From Streptomyces sp. NBC_00224 (GTDB lineage Bacteria; Actinomycetota; Actinomycetes; Streptomycetales; Streptomycetaceae), in the NCBI RefSeq assembly GCF_041435195.1, contig NZ_CP108106.1:5681501-5745500 (forward strand): a stretch of DNA of 64,000 bases, written 5' to 3'. Shown piece by piece: positions 1-8,205 of the stretch (position 1 is its first letter; every line of letters starts with the position of its first letter). A program made the translations under genes and the position numbers. Below the pieces are notes generated by a model. It worked only from the letters and a program-made list of their open reading frames with translations, searched no databases and was not told the DNA's origin.

Positions 1-303
1 ACGGGCAAGATCGACGCGCGCGTGGTCAAGCTGCCGCTGCTGCGCAACCCGCGCGCCAAGATGCAGGGCATCCGGGACGGCTTCGTCAAGATCTTCTGCC
101 GCCCGGGTACCGGGATCATCGTCGGCGGCGTGGTCGTCTCGCCGCGCGCCTCGGAGCTGATCCACCCCATCTCGATCGCGGTCGACAACAACCTGACCGT
201 CGAGCAGATCGCGAACGCGTTCACGGTCTACCCGTCCCTGTCGGGTTCGATCGCCGAAGTGGCACGGCAGCTGCACACCCGCAAGAAGGCCGGCGAGGCG
301 TAA
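1..303 (+). CDS. NAD(P)H-quinone dehydrogenase / flavoprotein disulfide reductase, C-terminal part
   Basis: Only the last 100 codons are present and the reading frame is open through the left edge. The residues form the C-terminal dimerisation domain of the pyridine nucleotide-disulfide oxidoreductase fold. This is seen in the run around HPISIAVDNNLTVEQIANAF followed by the Y-P-S segment typical of the lipoamide dehydrogenase family. The usual catalytic His-Glu pair of true lipoamide dehydrogenases (HAHPTxxE) is not seen here; the corresponding stretch reads FTVYPSLSGS. This fits the actinobacterial NAD(P)H-quinone dehydrogenase (LpdA-like) branch rather than a pyruvate dehydrogenase E3. The FAD and NAD domains lie outside the window, so subfamily assignment is an inference. 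Confidence 0.75.
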   Translation, partial: TGKIDARVVKLPLLRNPRAKMQGIRDGFVKIFCRPGTGIIVGGVVVSPRASELIHPISIAVDNNLTVEQIANAFTVYPSLSGSIAEVARQLHTRKKAGEA

Positions 304-335
304 ACCGGCGCGCGGGAGCGGTACGGCGCGGTACA

Positions 336-355
336 AGGCGCCCGAGAGGGCGCCT
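336..355 (+). terminator. Hairpin terminator of the flavoprotein gene
   Basis: A perfect 8-bp stem (AGGCGCCC / GGGCGCCT) closes a GAGA tetraloop 33 bases after the stop codon. There is no T tract, as is usual for high-GC actinobacteria. It separates the flavoprotein gene from the DeoR regulator. Confidence 0.6.
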
Positions 356-432
356 ATACCACTTCGTGGACACCTCTGTGCACACCTTCTGTTATTCGGC
401 GCAAACTGCTGAAAACAATCGGCCGCTCAGGT

Positions 433-438
433 TACTGT
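433..438 (+). promoter_or_regulatory. -10 box for leaderless deoR-type transcript
   Basis: TACTGT lies 7 nt before the GTG at 446, and no Shine-Dalgarno sequence is present. This spacing predicts transcription starting at or next to the start codon, and it supports choosing this GTG. Confidence 0.5.
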
Positions 439-445
439 CAGTTTC

Positions 446-1402
446 GTGTTCGCTGCAGAACGTCGCCAATTGATCCTCGAAATGGTGCGTGCCAACGGGG
501 CGGTATCGCTCCGGGAGCTCGCCCGCGTCGTCCAGACCTCCGAAGTGACCGTACGGCGAGACGTGCGGGCACTGGAGGCGGAAGGACTCCTCGACCGCCG
601 GCACGGCGGTGCGGTACTGCCGGGCGGATTCACGCGAGAGTCCGGCTTCCCGCAGAAATCCCATCTCGCGACCGCGGAGAAGACGGCCATCGCCGACCTC
701 GCCGCGAGCCTTGTCGAAGAGGGCGAGGCCATCGTGGTCGGCGCGGGGACGACCACGCAGGAGCTGGCCCGCCGGCTCGCCCGCGTCCCCGGCCTCACGG
801 TCGTCACCAACTCGCTGCTCGTCGCCCAGGCGCTGGCCCACGCCAACCGCGTGGAGGTCGTCATGACCGGCGGCACCCTGCGCGGCTCCAACTATGCGCT
901 GGTGGGCAGCGGAGCCGAACAGTCCCTCCAGGGACTGCGGGTCTCGCGCGCCTTCCTCTCCGGGAGCGGGCTGACCGCCGAGCGCGGTCTGTCCACGTCC
1001 AACATGCTCTCGGCGAGCGTGGACCGGGCCCTGGTCCAGGCGGCCGCCGAGGTGGTCGTCCTCGCCGACCACACCAAGCTCGGCACCGACACCATGTTCC
1101 AGACGGTGCCGACGGACGTGATCACGCGCCTGGTCACCGACGAGCCCCCCGGTCACGACGACCGGGCGGCCACCGAGCTCCAGGCCCTGGCCGACCAGGG
1201 CGTGCAGATCACGGTGGCCGGGACCGCGTCCAGTGGTGAGGGCGTCCCGCCGGGGCGCCAGCCCCGCCGGGACGTGCCGCTCCCGGGCCAGCGCCGCAGC
1301 CATGTGCCGGGCGCGGGGCCGCAGTTGCGCAGCGCGGCGTCGCTGGGTGACCAGCAGGGTCCCGGAGAGCGGGCGAGAGTGGCTGATCTGCGACGCCGCT
1401 AG
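446..1402 (+). CDS. DeoR/GlpR family transcriptional regulator with C-terminal extension
   Basis: A cytoplasmic DNA-binding regulator. Residues 1-57 form the DeoR winged helix-turn-helix (RRQLILEMV, then VSLRELARVVQTSEVTVRRD). Residues 75-235 form the DeoRC sugar-phosphate sensor domain, with the isomerase-like VGAGTTTQELA and VVVLADHTKLG motifs. Typical family members are about 250 residues. This one has 318, the last 70 being a Pro/Arg/Gly-rich tail ending RVADLRRR. I recall similar tails in other Streptomyces orthologues, so it is probably not a frameshift. The GTG start has no ribosome binding site but has a well-placed TACTGT box. The ligand is unknown. No sugar operon adjoins it, so a local target is not evident. 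Confidence 0.85.
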   Translation: MFAAERRQLILEMVRANGAVSLRELARVVQTSEVTVRRDVRALEAEGLLDRRHGGAVLPGGFTRESGFPQKSHLATAEKTAIADLAASLVEEGEAIVVGAGTTTQELARRLARVPGLTVVTNSLLVAQALAHANRVEVVMTGGTLRGSNYALVGSGAEQSLQGLRVSRAFLSGSGLTAERGLSTSNMLSASVDRALVQAAAEVVVLADHTKLGTDTMFQTVPTDVITRLVTDEPPGHDDRAATELQALADQGVQITVAGTASSGEGVPPGRQPRRDVPLPGQRRSHVPGAGPQLRSAASLGDQQGPGERARVADLRRR

Positions 1403-1449
1403 ACGGTATTCGGCCAGCCGCCGTCGCGGCGTTCGCGGGCGTCACCGCT

Positions 1450-1479
1450 GTGGCCGGGGCTCGGTACGGCCCCGGTCAC
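1450..1479. terminator. Hairpin between convergent deoR-type and tetR-type genes
   Basis: Eleven-base arms (1450-1460 and 1469-1479) pair with one G-U wobble around an 8-nt loop. The right arm overlaps the stop codon of the minus-strand TetR gene, so the structure could act in both directions. Confidence 0.5.
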
Positions 1480-2033
1480 GGCTTCAGGCCCCGCAAGGTC
1501 AGGGCGAGCAGCCGGTCGGCCAACTCGGGGTCGTCCGGTGCCTGTTCGGCCGCCAGGGCGATCGCGTTGGTGAGCTGCATCAGGTCGCCGATCGTCACAT
1601 CGACGCGTACGGAACCGGCCAGCTGGGCCCGTTCCAGCAGGGCGCTGCCCGCCTCCCGCATCGGCACGCTGCACTGCGCCAGGGCCGAACTGTCGTCGTG
1701 CGAGGCCGACATGAGGGCGCGGGCCACCCCGCGGTACTCACCCGTATGAGTGATGATGGCGCGCAGCCAGTCCACGAGCGCCGTGCACGGATGCGCGGAG
1801 TCGAGCAACTCCCGCGAGTGCGCCAGGAGTACGTCCACCTCGCTCTGGAAGATCGCGTTCATCAGCGCGTGCCGGTTCGGGAAGTGCCGGTAGAGGGTGC
1901 CGATCCCGACGCCCGCGCGCTTGGCCACGTCTTCGAGCGACGCGTCCGTCCCGTGCTCCGCGAACGCGCTCCTGGCCACGCCCAGGAGCCGTTCGTAGTT
2001 GCGGCGCGCGTCGGCACGCATGGGCCTCGTCAT
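1476..2033 (-). CDS. TetR family transcriptional regulator
   Basis: A 185-residue TetR repressor. The N-terminal helix-turn-helix is clear (ASLEDVAKRAGVGIGTLYRHF, residues about 31-51), followed by a C-terminal all-helical ligand domain of the SBP/TetR_C type (THTGEYRGVARALM, then AEQAPDDPELADRLL). The ATG at 2033 is preferred, since upstream in-frame codons run into the neighbouring membrane protein gene in another frame; MRADARR four codons later is an alternative. It lies 26 bp downstream of the stop of the 339-residue membrane protein on the same strand. It is therefore probably the last gene of a three-gene operon and may control it. The inducer is unknown. Confidence 0.85.
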   Translation of the reverse strand: MTRPMRADARRNYERLLGVARSAFAEHGTDASLEDVAKRAGVGIGTLYRHFPNRHALMNAIFQSEVDVLLAHSRELLDSAHPCTALVDWLRAIITHTGEYRGVARALMSASHDDSSALAQCSVPMREAGSALLERAQLAGSVRVDVTIGDLMQLTNAIALAAEQAPDDPELADRLLALTLRGLKP

Positions 2034-2059
2034 ACCCCAAGGATGCCCGAACAGCGCGC

Positions 2060-3079
2060 TCAGGGGGCCGCCCGGTACCGGTCCAGTGCGGAGGCCCGCT
2101 CGTGGAAGGGGATGCGCGAGAACCGCGACACCAAGGTCCACATCCTGCGCTCCTCGGCGAGCTCCTTGGGCAGCACGAGCCCCAGCGAGTCGGCGAGCGG
2201 TTTGCGGCCCGCGTTCACCAGGGCGCGCACGGCCGCCGCCCACTCGTCGGTCGCGGCCACCGCGGCCCGGTACCAGAGCGGCACCAGAGCCAGCAGCCCC
2301 CCGGCCGCGGTCAGCAGCAGCGGCACGTCGGCGGAGGCCGCCGGGAGGGTGGCGAGCGCGATGACCGCGACCGCGGTGTGCCCGGCGAGCAGCGCCACGA
2401 AGAAGTCGACGCTGGTCCGCGCCAGCTCGACCTGGCGGCAGAGCTTGTCGGGCGCGGCGCCGGTCAGCTCGTTCGACAGGAGCTGGGTGTCCAGGCAGTA
2501 CCGGTTCTGCCCGTACTCCTCGAAGCGGCGGATCGCGTTGCCGAGCCGGGTGGGGGCGATCTGCGCCGGATCCACCGGGAACCGGCTCAGCCGCTCCTGG
2601 AGCAGCCCGCGCTGAGCCGAGGTCCGCCGCCGGTCCTTGCCCACGGCCCGGGCCAGGCGCGGATCGCTGCGTACGCGTACGAGATCGGCGGCGGCGAGCG
2701 GGCCGAGCGCGGTCCCGTCGCGGGCGCGCCGCTCCAGACCCAGCAGCTGCGTCCGGTCGGCGAGCGCGCCGCGGGCGGCCCGCGCCCGCCGGCACCCCGC
2801 CTCGTAGGCGCGGGCGGGCCACAGCACGTACCCCTCCAGGAGCCGGTAGAGGAGGTTCTGCAGCGCGCTGAGGACCAGGCCGCACAGCAGGGTGGCGGTC
2901 AGCAGCACCAGCATCGGGCCGGGCGCCGCGTCCGGCCACAGCCGCCGGGCGACGGCGGTCCGGCGCAGACTGGGCGCGACGGCGAGCGCGAGGACCCCGA
3001 GGTTGAGGGCGGTCGGCAGTATCCACCCCACGAGCAGCGTCCAGGCGCCCCCGAGCACCCCCTTGGCGATGTCACCCAA
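2060..3079 (-). CDS. Four-helix integral membrane protein, unknown function
   Basis: A 339-residue protein I do not recognise. The N-terminal half has hydrophobic segments near residues 10-33 (WTLLVGWILPTALNLGVLAL) and 54-72 (PMLVLLTATLLCGLVLSAL). The C-terminal half has a pair near 228-275. Between them is a charged, Arg-rich cytoplasmic loop with conserved-looking blocks RRFEEYGQNRYCLDTQLL and QVELARTSVDFF. Its start overlaps the stop of the upstream 474-residue gene by 8 nt (3072-3079), so the two are translationally coupled and likely act together. No transporter or enzyme motif is visible. A pore-forming or membrane-anchoring partner role for the upstream protein is a speculation based only on pairing. 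Confidence 0.8.
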   Translation of the reverse strand: MGDIAKGVLGGAWTLLVGWILPTALNLGVLALAVAPSLRRTAVARRLWPDAAPGPMLVLLTATLLCGLVLSALQNLLYRLLEGYVLWPARAYEAGCRRARAARGALADRTQLLGLERRARDGTALGPLAAADLVRVRSDPRLARAVGKDRRRTSAQRGLLQERLSRFPVDPAQIAPTRLGNAIRRFEEYGQNRYCLDTQLLSNELTGAAPDKLCRQVELARTSVDFFVALLAGHTAVAVIALATLPAASADVPLLLTAAGGLLALVPLWYRAAVAATDEWAAAVRALVNAGRKPLADSLGLVLPKELAEERRMWTLVSRFSRIPFHERASALDRYRAAP

Positions 3080-4496
3080 GATCGTCTTCCCAGGAGTCGT
3101 CGTCGGGGTTGGTGGTGGGGCCGGGGGAGGTGTGGCGGGTGATGTCTCCGGCGCGGGCTTGGGAGCCGGTCGCGAGGGAGCCGCCGGACATGTTGCCGAT
3201 GTGGATGGCGCCGCCCGGGACGACGCCGTGCGACTCCGCCGGCCCCTCGGCGAGGCCGGGCGCGGACAGGCCCCGGTCGCGCAGGGTGGCGCGCAGGGCG
3301 TCGAGGACCAGCAGGTGCACGGTCCGCGAGATCCGTTCGGCGTCGGCCGCGGCCAGCGGCGGGAGGTCCGGCTCGGCGGCCAGTTCGCGGATGGAGGCGT
3401 GGGGGCCGGTCGCTGGCGACGGGAGCAGCCGAACCCACCGGACCGGCCAGGCGCCCAGCTCGGCCGGGAGCGCCGCGGGGGCCGTCAGCGCCCGGCCCAG
3501 CCGGGACCACGCCTTGCTTGGCGTGAACTGCCGGCGCACCGGCGGCAGGGCGCAGGTGACCTGCTGGACGAAGAGGATCGGGCCGTCCAGCCGGATCTGT
3601 ACGAAGACGGTGGTCAGCTGGGAGCCGACGCCGCGCGAAACGATCCGCAGCCAGCGGGCGGAGGGGGGAAGGTCGCCGGGGGGCAACGGAGACAGAGGCC
3701 GATGAGGCACCCCCTCCTCAGGCAGCAGAACACGCTCGTCAACCTGGGCGGCGAGGCCGGGCACGGCCTCCACGGCTCGCGCAACGCCTCTCAGCGCGTC
3801 GGACACGTCGAACGCGCGGGTCCGGCCGCGCACTTCGGTCGCCAGCGCAATGGAGTCCCTTACCGCTCCCGATCCGAGGAACGGGGCCGCGTCCCGGTAG
3901 ATCGTCACCGGTGACGTCCGGTCCGCACGGATCAGCGCGCTGATGACGTCGAAGCGAGGGGGCTGCGCCGGACCTCTGTACGCGGACGATCCGATGACCC
4001 GCAGCCGCCTCTCGACCGCCGCCCGGTGCGCCCCGGCCACCGCCGTCATCAGGACGGGGACCCCGAACGCGCCCGCGACCTCCGGCCAGTCGGCGGTCCG
4101 GGCGGTCGCCACGGCGATGGCCACGTAGGCGACAAGCGCCGAGCCGCCCAGCACCCGTGGGATGCCTGCCGTGAGCCGGACCAGCGGGTGGCGCGACATG
4201 CGCAGGGCCACCGCCCCGGACAGAGCCGCGCACCCGGCCGCGTACAGCGCGAACAGCCAGCCCGCGAAGAAGAATCCGGCGATCCACAGGAGCGCCATCG
4301 GCACGGCCCAGCGCAGCGCCGTCCTGCGGGCGTTCAGCGCCTCGGCGAGGACGGCGGCCGCGTCGACGTCGTACGACGGGGCGCTGTACCGCTCCGCGTG
4401 CTCGTACAACTCGTCGATGACGGCGTTCCGGTACCGGGTGTCCAGATGGACACCGGCCATCAACTGCCGTGTGGTGGGGGATGGTTGCTCCGGCAC
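3072..4496 (-). CDS. Membrane protein with C-terminal RHIM-like motif
   Basis: A 474-residue protein with an N-terminal cytosolic helix, then two hydrophobic hairpins at about residues 63-100 and 112-155. A large soluble domain of unknown fold follows. Near the C-terminus (residues about 432-452) a Gly-rich segment GGAIHIGNMSGGSLATGSQA occurs. Its IHIG core resembles the I/V-Q-I/V-G core of RHIM-type amyloid signalling motifs, and similar bacterial signalling motifs are known. The tail ends in an acidic DDDSWEDDLG. The GTG start at 4496 lies 6 nt after TACGCT on the minus strand, suggesting a leaderless transcript. It heads an operon with the four-helix protein and the TetR gene. Function is unknown; a regulated-assembly role is inference from the motif. 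Confidence 0.8.
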   Translation of the reverse strand: MPEQPSPTTRQLMAGVHLDTRYRNAVIDELYEHAERYSAPSYDVDAAAVLAEALNARRTALRWAVPMALLWIAGFFFAGWLFALYAAGCAALSGAVALRMSRHPLVRLTAGIPRVLGGSALVAYVAIAVATARTADWPEVAGAFGVPVLMTAVAGAHRAAVERRLRVIGSSAYRGPAQPPRFDVISALIRADRTSPVTIYRDAAPFLGSGAVRDSIALATEVRGRTRAFDVSDALRGVARAVEAVPGLAAQVDERVLLPEEGVPHRPLSPLPPGDLPPSARWLRIVSRGVGSQLTTVFVQIRLDGPILFVQQVTCALPPVRRQFTPSKAWSRLGRALTAPAALPAELGAWPVRWVRLLPSPATGPHASIRELAAEPDLPPLAAADAERISRTVHLLVLDALRATLRDRGLSAPGLAEGPAESHGVVPGGAIHIGNMSGGSLATGSQARAGDITRHTSPGPTTNPDDDSWEDDLG

Positions 4497-4502
4497 CGCC
4501 GA

Positions 4503-4508
4503 AGCGTA
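4503..4508 (-). promoter_or_regulatory. -10 box for the RHIM-like membrane protein operon
   Basis: TACGCT on the minus strand is 6 nt upstream of the GTG at 4496, with no Shine-Dalgarno sequence. This predicts a leaderless transcript for the three-gene operon. Confidence 0.45.
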
Positions 4509-4524
4509 CCGCCGTACGCAGCGG

Positions 4525-4560
4525 CGAGGCCCCCGCCGGACGGATCCGGCGGGGGCCTCG
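4525..4560 (-). terminator. Terminator of accA2
   Basis: A perfect 16-bp GC-rich stem (4525-4540 with 4545-4560) closes a 4-nt loop 24 bases past the accA2 stop codon. The -10 box of the next minus-strand operon begins 17 bases further on. Confidence 0.75.
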
Positions 4561-4583
4561 ACCGCTCATGCGGCTGCGGGAGT

Positions 4584-6338
4584 TCAGTCCTTGATCTCGC
4601 AGATCAGCGCGCCCGACGTGACCGACGCACCGACCTCCGCCGACAGGCCCTTGATGGTGCCGGAGCGGTGGGCGTTGAGGGGCTGTTCCATCTTCATGGC
4701 TTCGAGGACGACGACGAGGTCGCCTTCCTTGACTTCCTGGCCCTCTTCGACGGCGACCTTGACGATCGTGCCCTGCATCGGGGACGCCAGCGAGTCGCCG
4801 GAGGCCGCCGAGCCCGCCTTCTTGGCGGCGCGGCGCTTGGGCTTGGCCCCGGCCGCGAGGCCCGTACGAGCGAGCGACATGCCCAGCGACGAGGGCAGCG
4901 AGACCTCAAGGCGCTTGCCGCCGACCTCGACCACCACCGTCTCGCGACCCGGCTCCTCGTCCGTCTCGGCGTCGGCCGGGGCGGTGAAGGGCTTGATCTC
5001 GTTGACGAACTCGGTCTCGATCCAGCGGGTGTGGATGCGGAACGGGTCGGCGGTGAAGGCGGGGTCGACCACGACGGCCTGGTGGAAGGGGATGGCGGTG
5101 GCCATGCCCTCGACCTTGAACTCGCCGAGCGCGCGGGCGGCGCGCTGCAGGGCTTGTTCGCGGGTGGCGCCGGTGACGATCAGCTTGGCGAGGAGGGAGT
5201 CCCAGGCGGGGCCGATGACCGAGCCGGATTCGACGCCGGCGTCCAGGCGCACGCCCGGGCCGGTGGGCGGGGCGAAGAGGGTCACTGTGCCGGGGGCGGG
5301 GAGGAAGCCGCGGCCGGGGTCTTCGCCGTTGATGCGGAACTCGAAGGAGTGGCCGCGGATCTCGGGGTCGCCGTAGCCGAGTTCCTCGCCGTCGGCGATG
5401 CGGAACATTTCGCGGACGAGGTCGATGCCGGTGACTTCTTCGGTGACCGGGTGTTCGACCTGGAGGCGGGTGTTGACTTCGAGGAAGGAGATGGTGCCGT
5501 CGGTGCCGACGAGGAACTCGACGGTGCCGGCGCCGACGTAGCCGGCTTCCTTGAGGATGGCCTTGGAGGCGGCGTACAGCTCCGTGTTCTGTGCCTCGCT
5601 CAGGAAGGGCGCGGGGGCCTCTTCGACGAGTTTTTGGTGGCGGCGCTGGAGTGAGCAGTCGCGGGTGGAGACGACGACGACGTTGCCGTGGGTGTCGGCG
5701 AGGCACTGGGTCTCGACGTGGCGGGGCTTGTCCAGGTAGCGCTCGACGAAGCACTCGCCGCGGCCGAAGGCGGCGACGGCCTCGCGGACGGCCGAGTCGT
5801 AGAGCTCCGGCACCTCTTCGAGGGTGCGGGCGACCTTGAGGCCGCGGCCGCCGCCGCCGAAGGCCGCCTTGATCGCGATCGGCAGACCGTGCTCCTCGGC
5901 GAAGGTGACGACCTCGTCGGCGCCGGAGACCGGGTCGGGGGTGCCGGCGACCAGCGGGGCGCCGGCGCGCTGGGCGATGTGGCGGGCGGCGACCTTGTCG
6001 CCGAGGTCGCGGATGGCCTGCGGCGGCGGGCCGATCCAGGTCAGGCCCGCGTCGAGGACGGCCTGGGCGAAGTCGGCGTTCTCGGAGAGGAACCCGTAAC
6101 CCGGGTGGATCGCGTCGGCCCCCGAGTCCTTGGCCGCCTGGAGCACCTTGCCCATGTCCAGGTAACTGGTGGCCGGGGTGTCACCGCCCAGAGCGAACGC
6201 CTCGTCGGCCGCGCGGACGTGCAGAGCGTCCCGGTCCGGATCGGCGTAGACGGCTACGCTCCCGATCCCGGCGTCCCGGCAAGCACGGGCGACACGGACA
6301 GCGATTTCGCCACGGTTGGCGATGAGCACCTTGCGCAC
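4584..6338 (-). CDS. accA2: Acyl-CoA carboxylase alpha subunit (biotin carboxylase + BCCP)
   Basis: The 584-residue alpha chain carboxylates its own biotin with ATP and bicarbonate, for transfer to acetyl- or propionyl-CoA by a beta subunit. The biotin carboxylase N-domain opens with [16 protein letters not shown]. The ATP-grasp glycine loop GGGGRG is at 161-166. The C-terminal biotinyl domain carries EAMKME with the acceptor lysine at about residue 549. Ala/Lys-rich linkers precede it. The longest frame begins further upstream, but the GTG at 6338 has an excellent AAGGAGG 8 nt away and matches the family N-terminus. The partner genes pccE and pccB lie about 2 kb downstream on the same strand, and birA is close by. 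Confidence 0.95.
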   Translation of the reverse strand: MRKVLIANRGEIAVRVARACRDAGIGSVAVYADPDRDALHVRAADEAFALGGDTPATSYLDMGKVLQAAKDSGADAIHPGYGFLSENADFAQAVLDAGLTWIGPPPQAIRDLGDKVAARHIAQRAGAPLVAGTPDPVSGADEVVTFAEEHGLPIAIKAAFGGGGRGLKVARTLEEVPELYDSAVREAVAAFGRGECFVERYLDKPRHVETQCLADTHGNVVVVSTRDCSLQRRHQKLVEEAPAPFLSEAQNTELYAASKAILKEAGYVGAGTVEFLVGTDGTISFLEVNTRLQVEHPVTEEVTGIDLVREMFRIADGEELGYGDPEIRGHSFEFRINGEDPGRGFLPAPGTVTLFAPPTGPGVRLDAGVESGSVIGPAWDSLLAKLIVTGATREQALQRAARALGEFKVEGMATAIPFHQAVVVDPAFTADPFRIHTRWIETEFVNEIKPFTAPADAETDEEPGRETVVVEVGGKRLEVSLPSSLGMSLARTGLAAGAKPKRRAAKKAGSAASGDSLASPMQGTIVKVAVEEGQEVKEGDLVVVLEAMKMEQPLNAHRSGTIKGLSAEVGASVTSGALICEIKD

Positions 6339-6746
6339 GATGGCTCCCTCCTTGAAAAACAAGCTGAGTTTAGGGAAGCCGTACACCGGCCCACGACCCG
6401 TCCCCCGTGGTGAGCTTGCCCACACGGAGTGTGATCCGCGGCTCGCTCATGTCGCGAAATCCCTTGTCGCACCACGGTACGCCGGGTCCCTGCCTGGCAC
6501 ATTAGCGTTCTGGTGTGGTCAAGGTCTCTGTCCCGAAGGCCAGCGGGCCCCTCACATTCTTTGTGGAGTCCCTACGAATGGCCGAATGATTCTTTGCGAG
6601 CGGAAGGGCGAGCGGAAGCGCGAGTGGAAGATCGGGCTCACGGTCTCGTCCGGACCCTTGCCCAAGGGTTTACCCGTTAGTAGCGTTCGTGATGTCAGAC
6701 GTACTACCGGTAACAGGGGCTGGGCGTAAGCAGGGGGTGGTGCGCG
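6339..6746. promoter_or_regulatory. Divergent intergenic region with accA2 promoter elements
   Basis: No gene is supported in these 408 bases. On the minus strand TAAACT (6367-6372) is a plausible accA2 -10 box, and the ribosome binding site AAGGAGG is at 6347-6353. Toward the other side the composition drops in GC around 6550-6600, then a 12-bp unit (GCGAGCGGAAGG and variants) is repeated three times at 6596-6631. A TAGCGT-like element is seen near 6680 upstream of the small membrane protein gene. An open frame crosses the region but has no coding character. Confidence 0.4.
6596..6631 (+). repeat. Three tandem 12-bp repeats
   Basis: Units at 6596-6607, 6608-6619 and 6620-6631 read GCGAGCGGAAGG, GCGAGCGGAAGC and GCGAGTGGAAGA. 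They lie in the noncoding region between accA2 and the 156-residue membrane protein. Confidence 0.6.
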
Positions 6747-7217
6747 GTGGCGCGCAGACCGGTGGCTGTGGTGGCCGCGATCGTTCTTCTGGCCGAAGCC
6801 GTCGGCATCGTGCTGATCAACTGGTTCTTCGGGCACGCCGTCCATCGGCAGCACATGTCCCTCGGCGGAGTCGACTCGGACACGATGTCGACCACGACGT
6901 ATGTCATGGGCGGGGTCTTCGGGTTCTACCTCGCCGTGTGCGGGCTTGTCCTGCTGCTTGCGGGTGTACGCGACCGGGCGCCCGGTCGGTTCGGGCGGAT
7001 CGTGCTCATCACGTGTGCGGTGACGCACGGGGTGCTGGGGGCGTTGACGGTGGGGCTGGTGGGGTGGGCCGCGTTCGCGTTCATGATGGGGGTGCTGGCG
7101 CTGGTGGTGCTGGTGCTGCTCATGTATGCGCCTCGCCTGCCGGCGGAGCCGGAGGACGGGGAGCCCGCGGAAACCCCCTCGGGCAAGGGGACACCGCCGG
7201 AGCCTGCTGCCGCGTGA
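6747..7217 (+). CDS. Small four-helix membrane protein, unknown function
   Basis: A 156-residue protein with four predicted transmembrane helices at about residues 7-28, 54-73, 86-107 and 110-127. A polar loop (HAVHRQHMSLGGVDSD) lies between helices 1 and 2, and a Pro/Glu-rich cytoplasmic tail (EPEDGEPAETPSGKG) ends the protein. The GTG start is preceded by a purine-rich stretch. It sits between accA2 and maf and is conserved at this place in other Streptomyces as far as I recall. I do not recognise a family or function. Confidence 0.75.
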   Translation: MARRPVAVVAAIVLLAEAVGIVLINWFFGHAVHRQHMSLGGVDSDTMSTTTYVMGGVFGFYLAVCGLVLLLAGVRDRAPGRFGRIVLITCAVTHGVLGALTVGLVGWAAFAFMMGVLALVVLVLLMYAPRLPAEPEDGEPAETPSGKGTPPEPAAA

Positions 7218-7242
7218 GCGCTCCGCTGGGAGCGGGGTGGAT

Positions 7243-7318
7243 TTCGGCTGCGGGCCGGTGGGGGCTGGTCGCGCCCACGGGGCGGAGCCGCACAATGTCA
7301 CAGCCCCGCGCCCCTTAA
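7243..7318 (+). repeat. Divergent copy of the dispersed GC-rich repeat
   Basis: Contains the core CTGCGGGCCGGTGGGGGCTG followed by GTCGCGCCC and later CCCCGCGCCCCTTAAAGG. An unrelated 26-nt stretch interrupts the usual core. It lies between the converging membrane protein and maf genes. Confidence 0.55.
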
Positions 7319-7324
7319 AGGCCC

Positions 7325-7936
7325 CTACGGGGCCACCCACAGATCCGTGATCCCGATCCCCAGCTCGCCCAGCAGCTCGCGCAGCAGTGGCAAGGACAGG
7401 CCGATCACGTTGCCCGGGTCGCCGTCGATGCCGTTCACGAACGGGGCCGAGCGGCCGTCCAGGGTGAACGCGCCCGCCACGTGGAGGGGTTCGCCGCTCG
7501 CCACGTACGCGGCGATCTCCGCGTCGCTGGGCTCGCCGAAGCGGACCGTGGTGGACGCCGTGGCCGAGGCGCGGCGGCCGTTCGCCGTGTCGATGACGCA
7601 GTGGCCCGTCCGCAGCACCCCGGCGCGGCCGCGCATGGACTTCCAGCGGGCCGTGGCCTCCTCGGCGTCGGCGGGCTTGCCCAGCGCCTCGCCGTCCAGT
7701 TCCAGGACCGAGTCGCAGCCGATGAGCAGGGCCCCGGCGGCCTCGGGGCGGGCGGCGACCGCGTCGGCCTTGGCCTCGGCGAGGACCAGGGCGAGCTCGC
7801 CGGGCGTGGGGGCGGTGAGGGCGTCCTCGTCGACCCCGCTGACGATGACCTCGGGGGCGAGGCCGGCCTGGCGCAGCAGACCGAGCCGGGCGGGCGAGGC
7901 GGAAGCGAGTACGAGGCGGCGTGCGGCGGCAGTCAT
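7325..7936 (-). CDS. maf: Maf family nucleoside triphosphate pyrophosphatase
   Basis: Cytoplasmic house-cleaning pyrophosphatase acting on non-canonical or modified NTPs. Family signatures seen are [13 protein letters not shown] at the N-terminus, the catalytic-loop block [19 protein letters not shown], and the C-terminal [11 protein letters not shown]. An ATG three codons earlier (7945) is also in frame. I prefer the ATG at 7936, because TACGAT lies exactly 7 nt upstream of it, matching the leaderless pattern repeated through the window. The product is then 203 residues, a normal length. It lies in the carboxylase cluster, upstream of accA2 on the same strand, with no functional link evident. 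Confidence 0.9.
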   Translation of the reverse strand: MTAAARRLVLASASPARLGLLRQAGLAPEVIVSGVDEDALTAPTPGELALVLAEAKADAVAARPEAAGALLIGCDSVLELDGEALGKPADAEEATARWKSMRGRAGVLRTGHCVIDTANGRRASATASTTVRFGEPSDAEIAAYVASGEPLHVAGAFTLDGRSAPFVNGIDGDPGNVIGLSLPLLRELLGELGIGITDLWVAP

Positions 7937-7943
7937 ACGGGTC

Positions 7944-7949
7944 ATCGTA
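7944..7949 (-). promoter_or_regulatory. -10 box deciding the maf start
   Basis: TACGAT on the minus strand is followed by 7 nt and ATG at 7936. This favours the second in-frame ATG as the start of a leaderless message. Confidence 0.5.
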
Positions 7950-8006
7950 AACAGCGCGGAGCGCCCCCCGAACGGCGTACGCCGGTGAACGGAGGTGGCG
8001 TACGCG

Positions 8007-8135
8007 TCAGCGGAAGCTGACCACGAACATCCCCAGCACCATGAGCAGCGCCAGCACCAGGCCCGCGCGCCGCATCATCGCCTGGGCGTCGCGCAGTTCC
8101 TTGGGCGGCTCGTTCTTCGGGTCGGACCACAGCAT
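8007..8135 (-). CDS. mmpB: Morphogenic membrane protein MmpB
   Basis: A 42-residue gene between maf and pccE. The N-terminus [20 protein letters not shown] is polar, and residues 24-40 form one transmembrane helix ([17 protein letters not shown]) ending SFR. The size, sequence type and position next to the carboxylase epsilon subunit match the small protein annotated as MmpB in Streptomyces genomes. The ATG at 8135 is preceded by GAAGG at good spacing. Its molecular role is not visible from sequence; the name implies a part in cell morphology. Confidence 0.75.
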   Translation of the reverse strand: MLWSDPKNEPPKELRDAQAMMRRAGLVLALLMVLGMFVVSFR

Positions 8136-8205
8136 GCCTTCGATACTGCGGCCGGCGGGGTCCCGGCGCCTGAGTACTCGTACTCAAGCGCCGGGGGCCC
8201 GGGGA

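Noticed and set aside
1233..2615. Long plus-strand frame antisense to the TetR and membrane protein genes
   Set aside because: The composition is Arg/Ala/Gly-rich with no domain, and the minus-strand genes have clear family features.
2034..3026. Long N-terminal extension of the TetR gene
   Set aside because: The extension overlaps the membrane protein gene in another frame and is Arg/Pro/Ala-rich without family similarity. The ATG at 2033 gives a normal TetR protein.
6417..6729. Possible small gene in the accA2 upstream region
   Set aside because: The frame has no ribosome binding site, unusual residue composition (many Cys, Arg and Gly) and covers promoter sequence and a 12-bp repeat.
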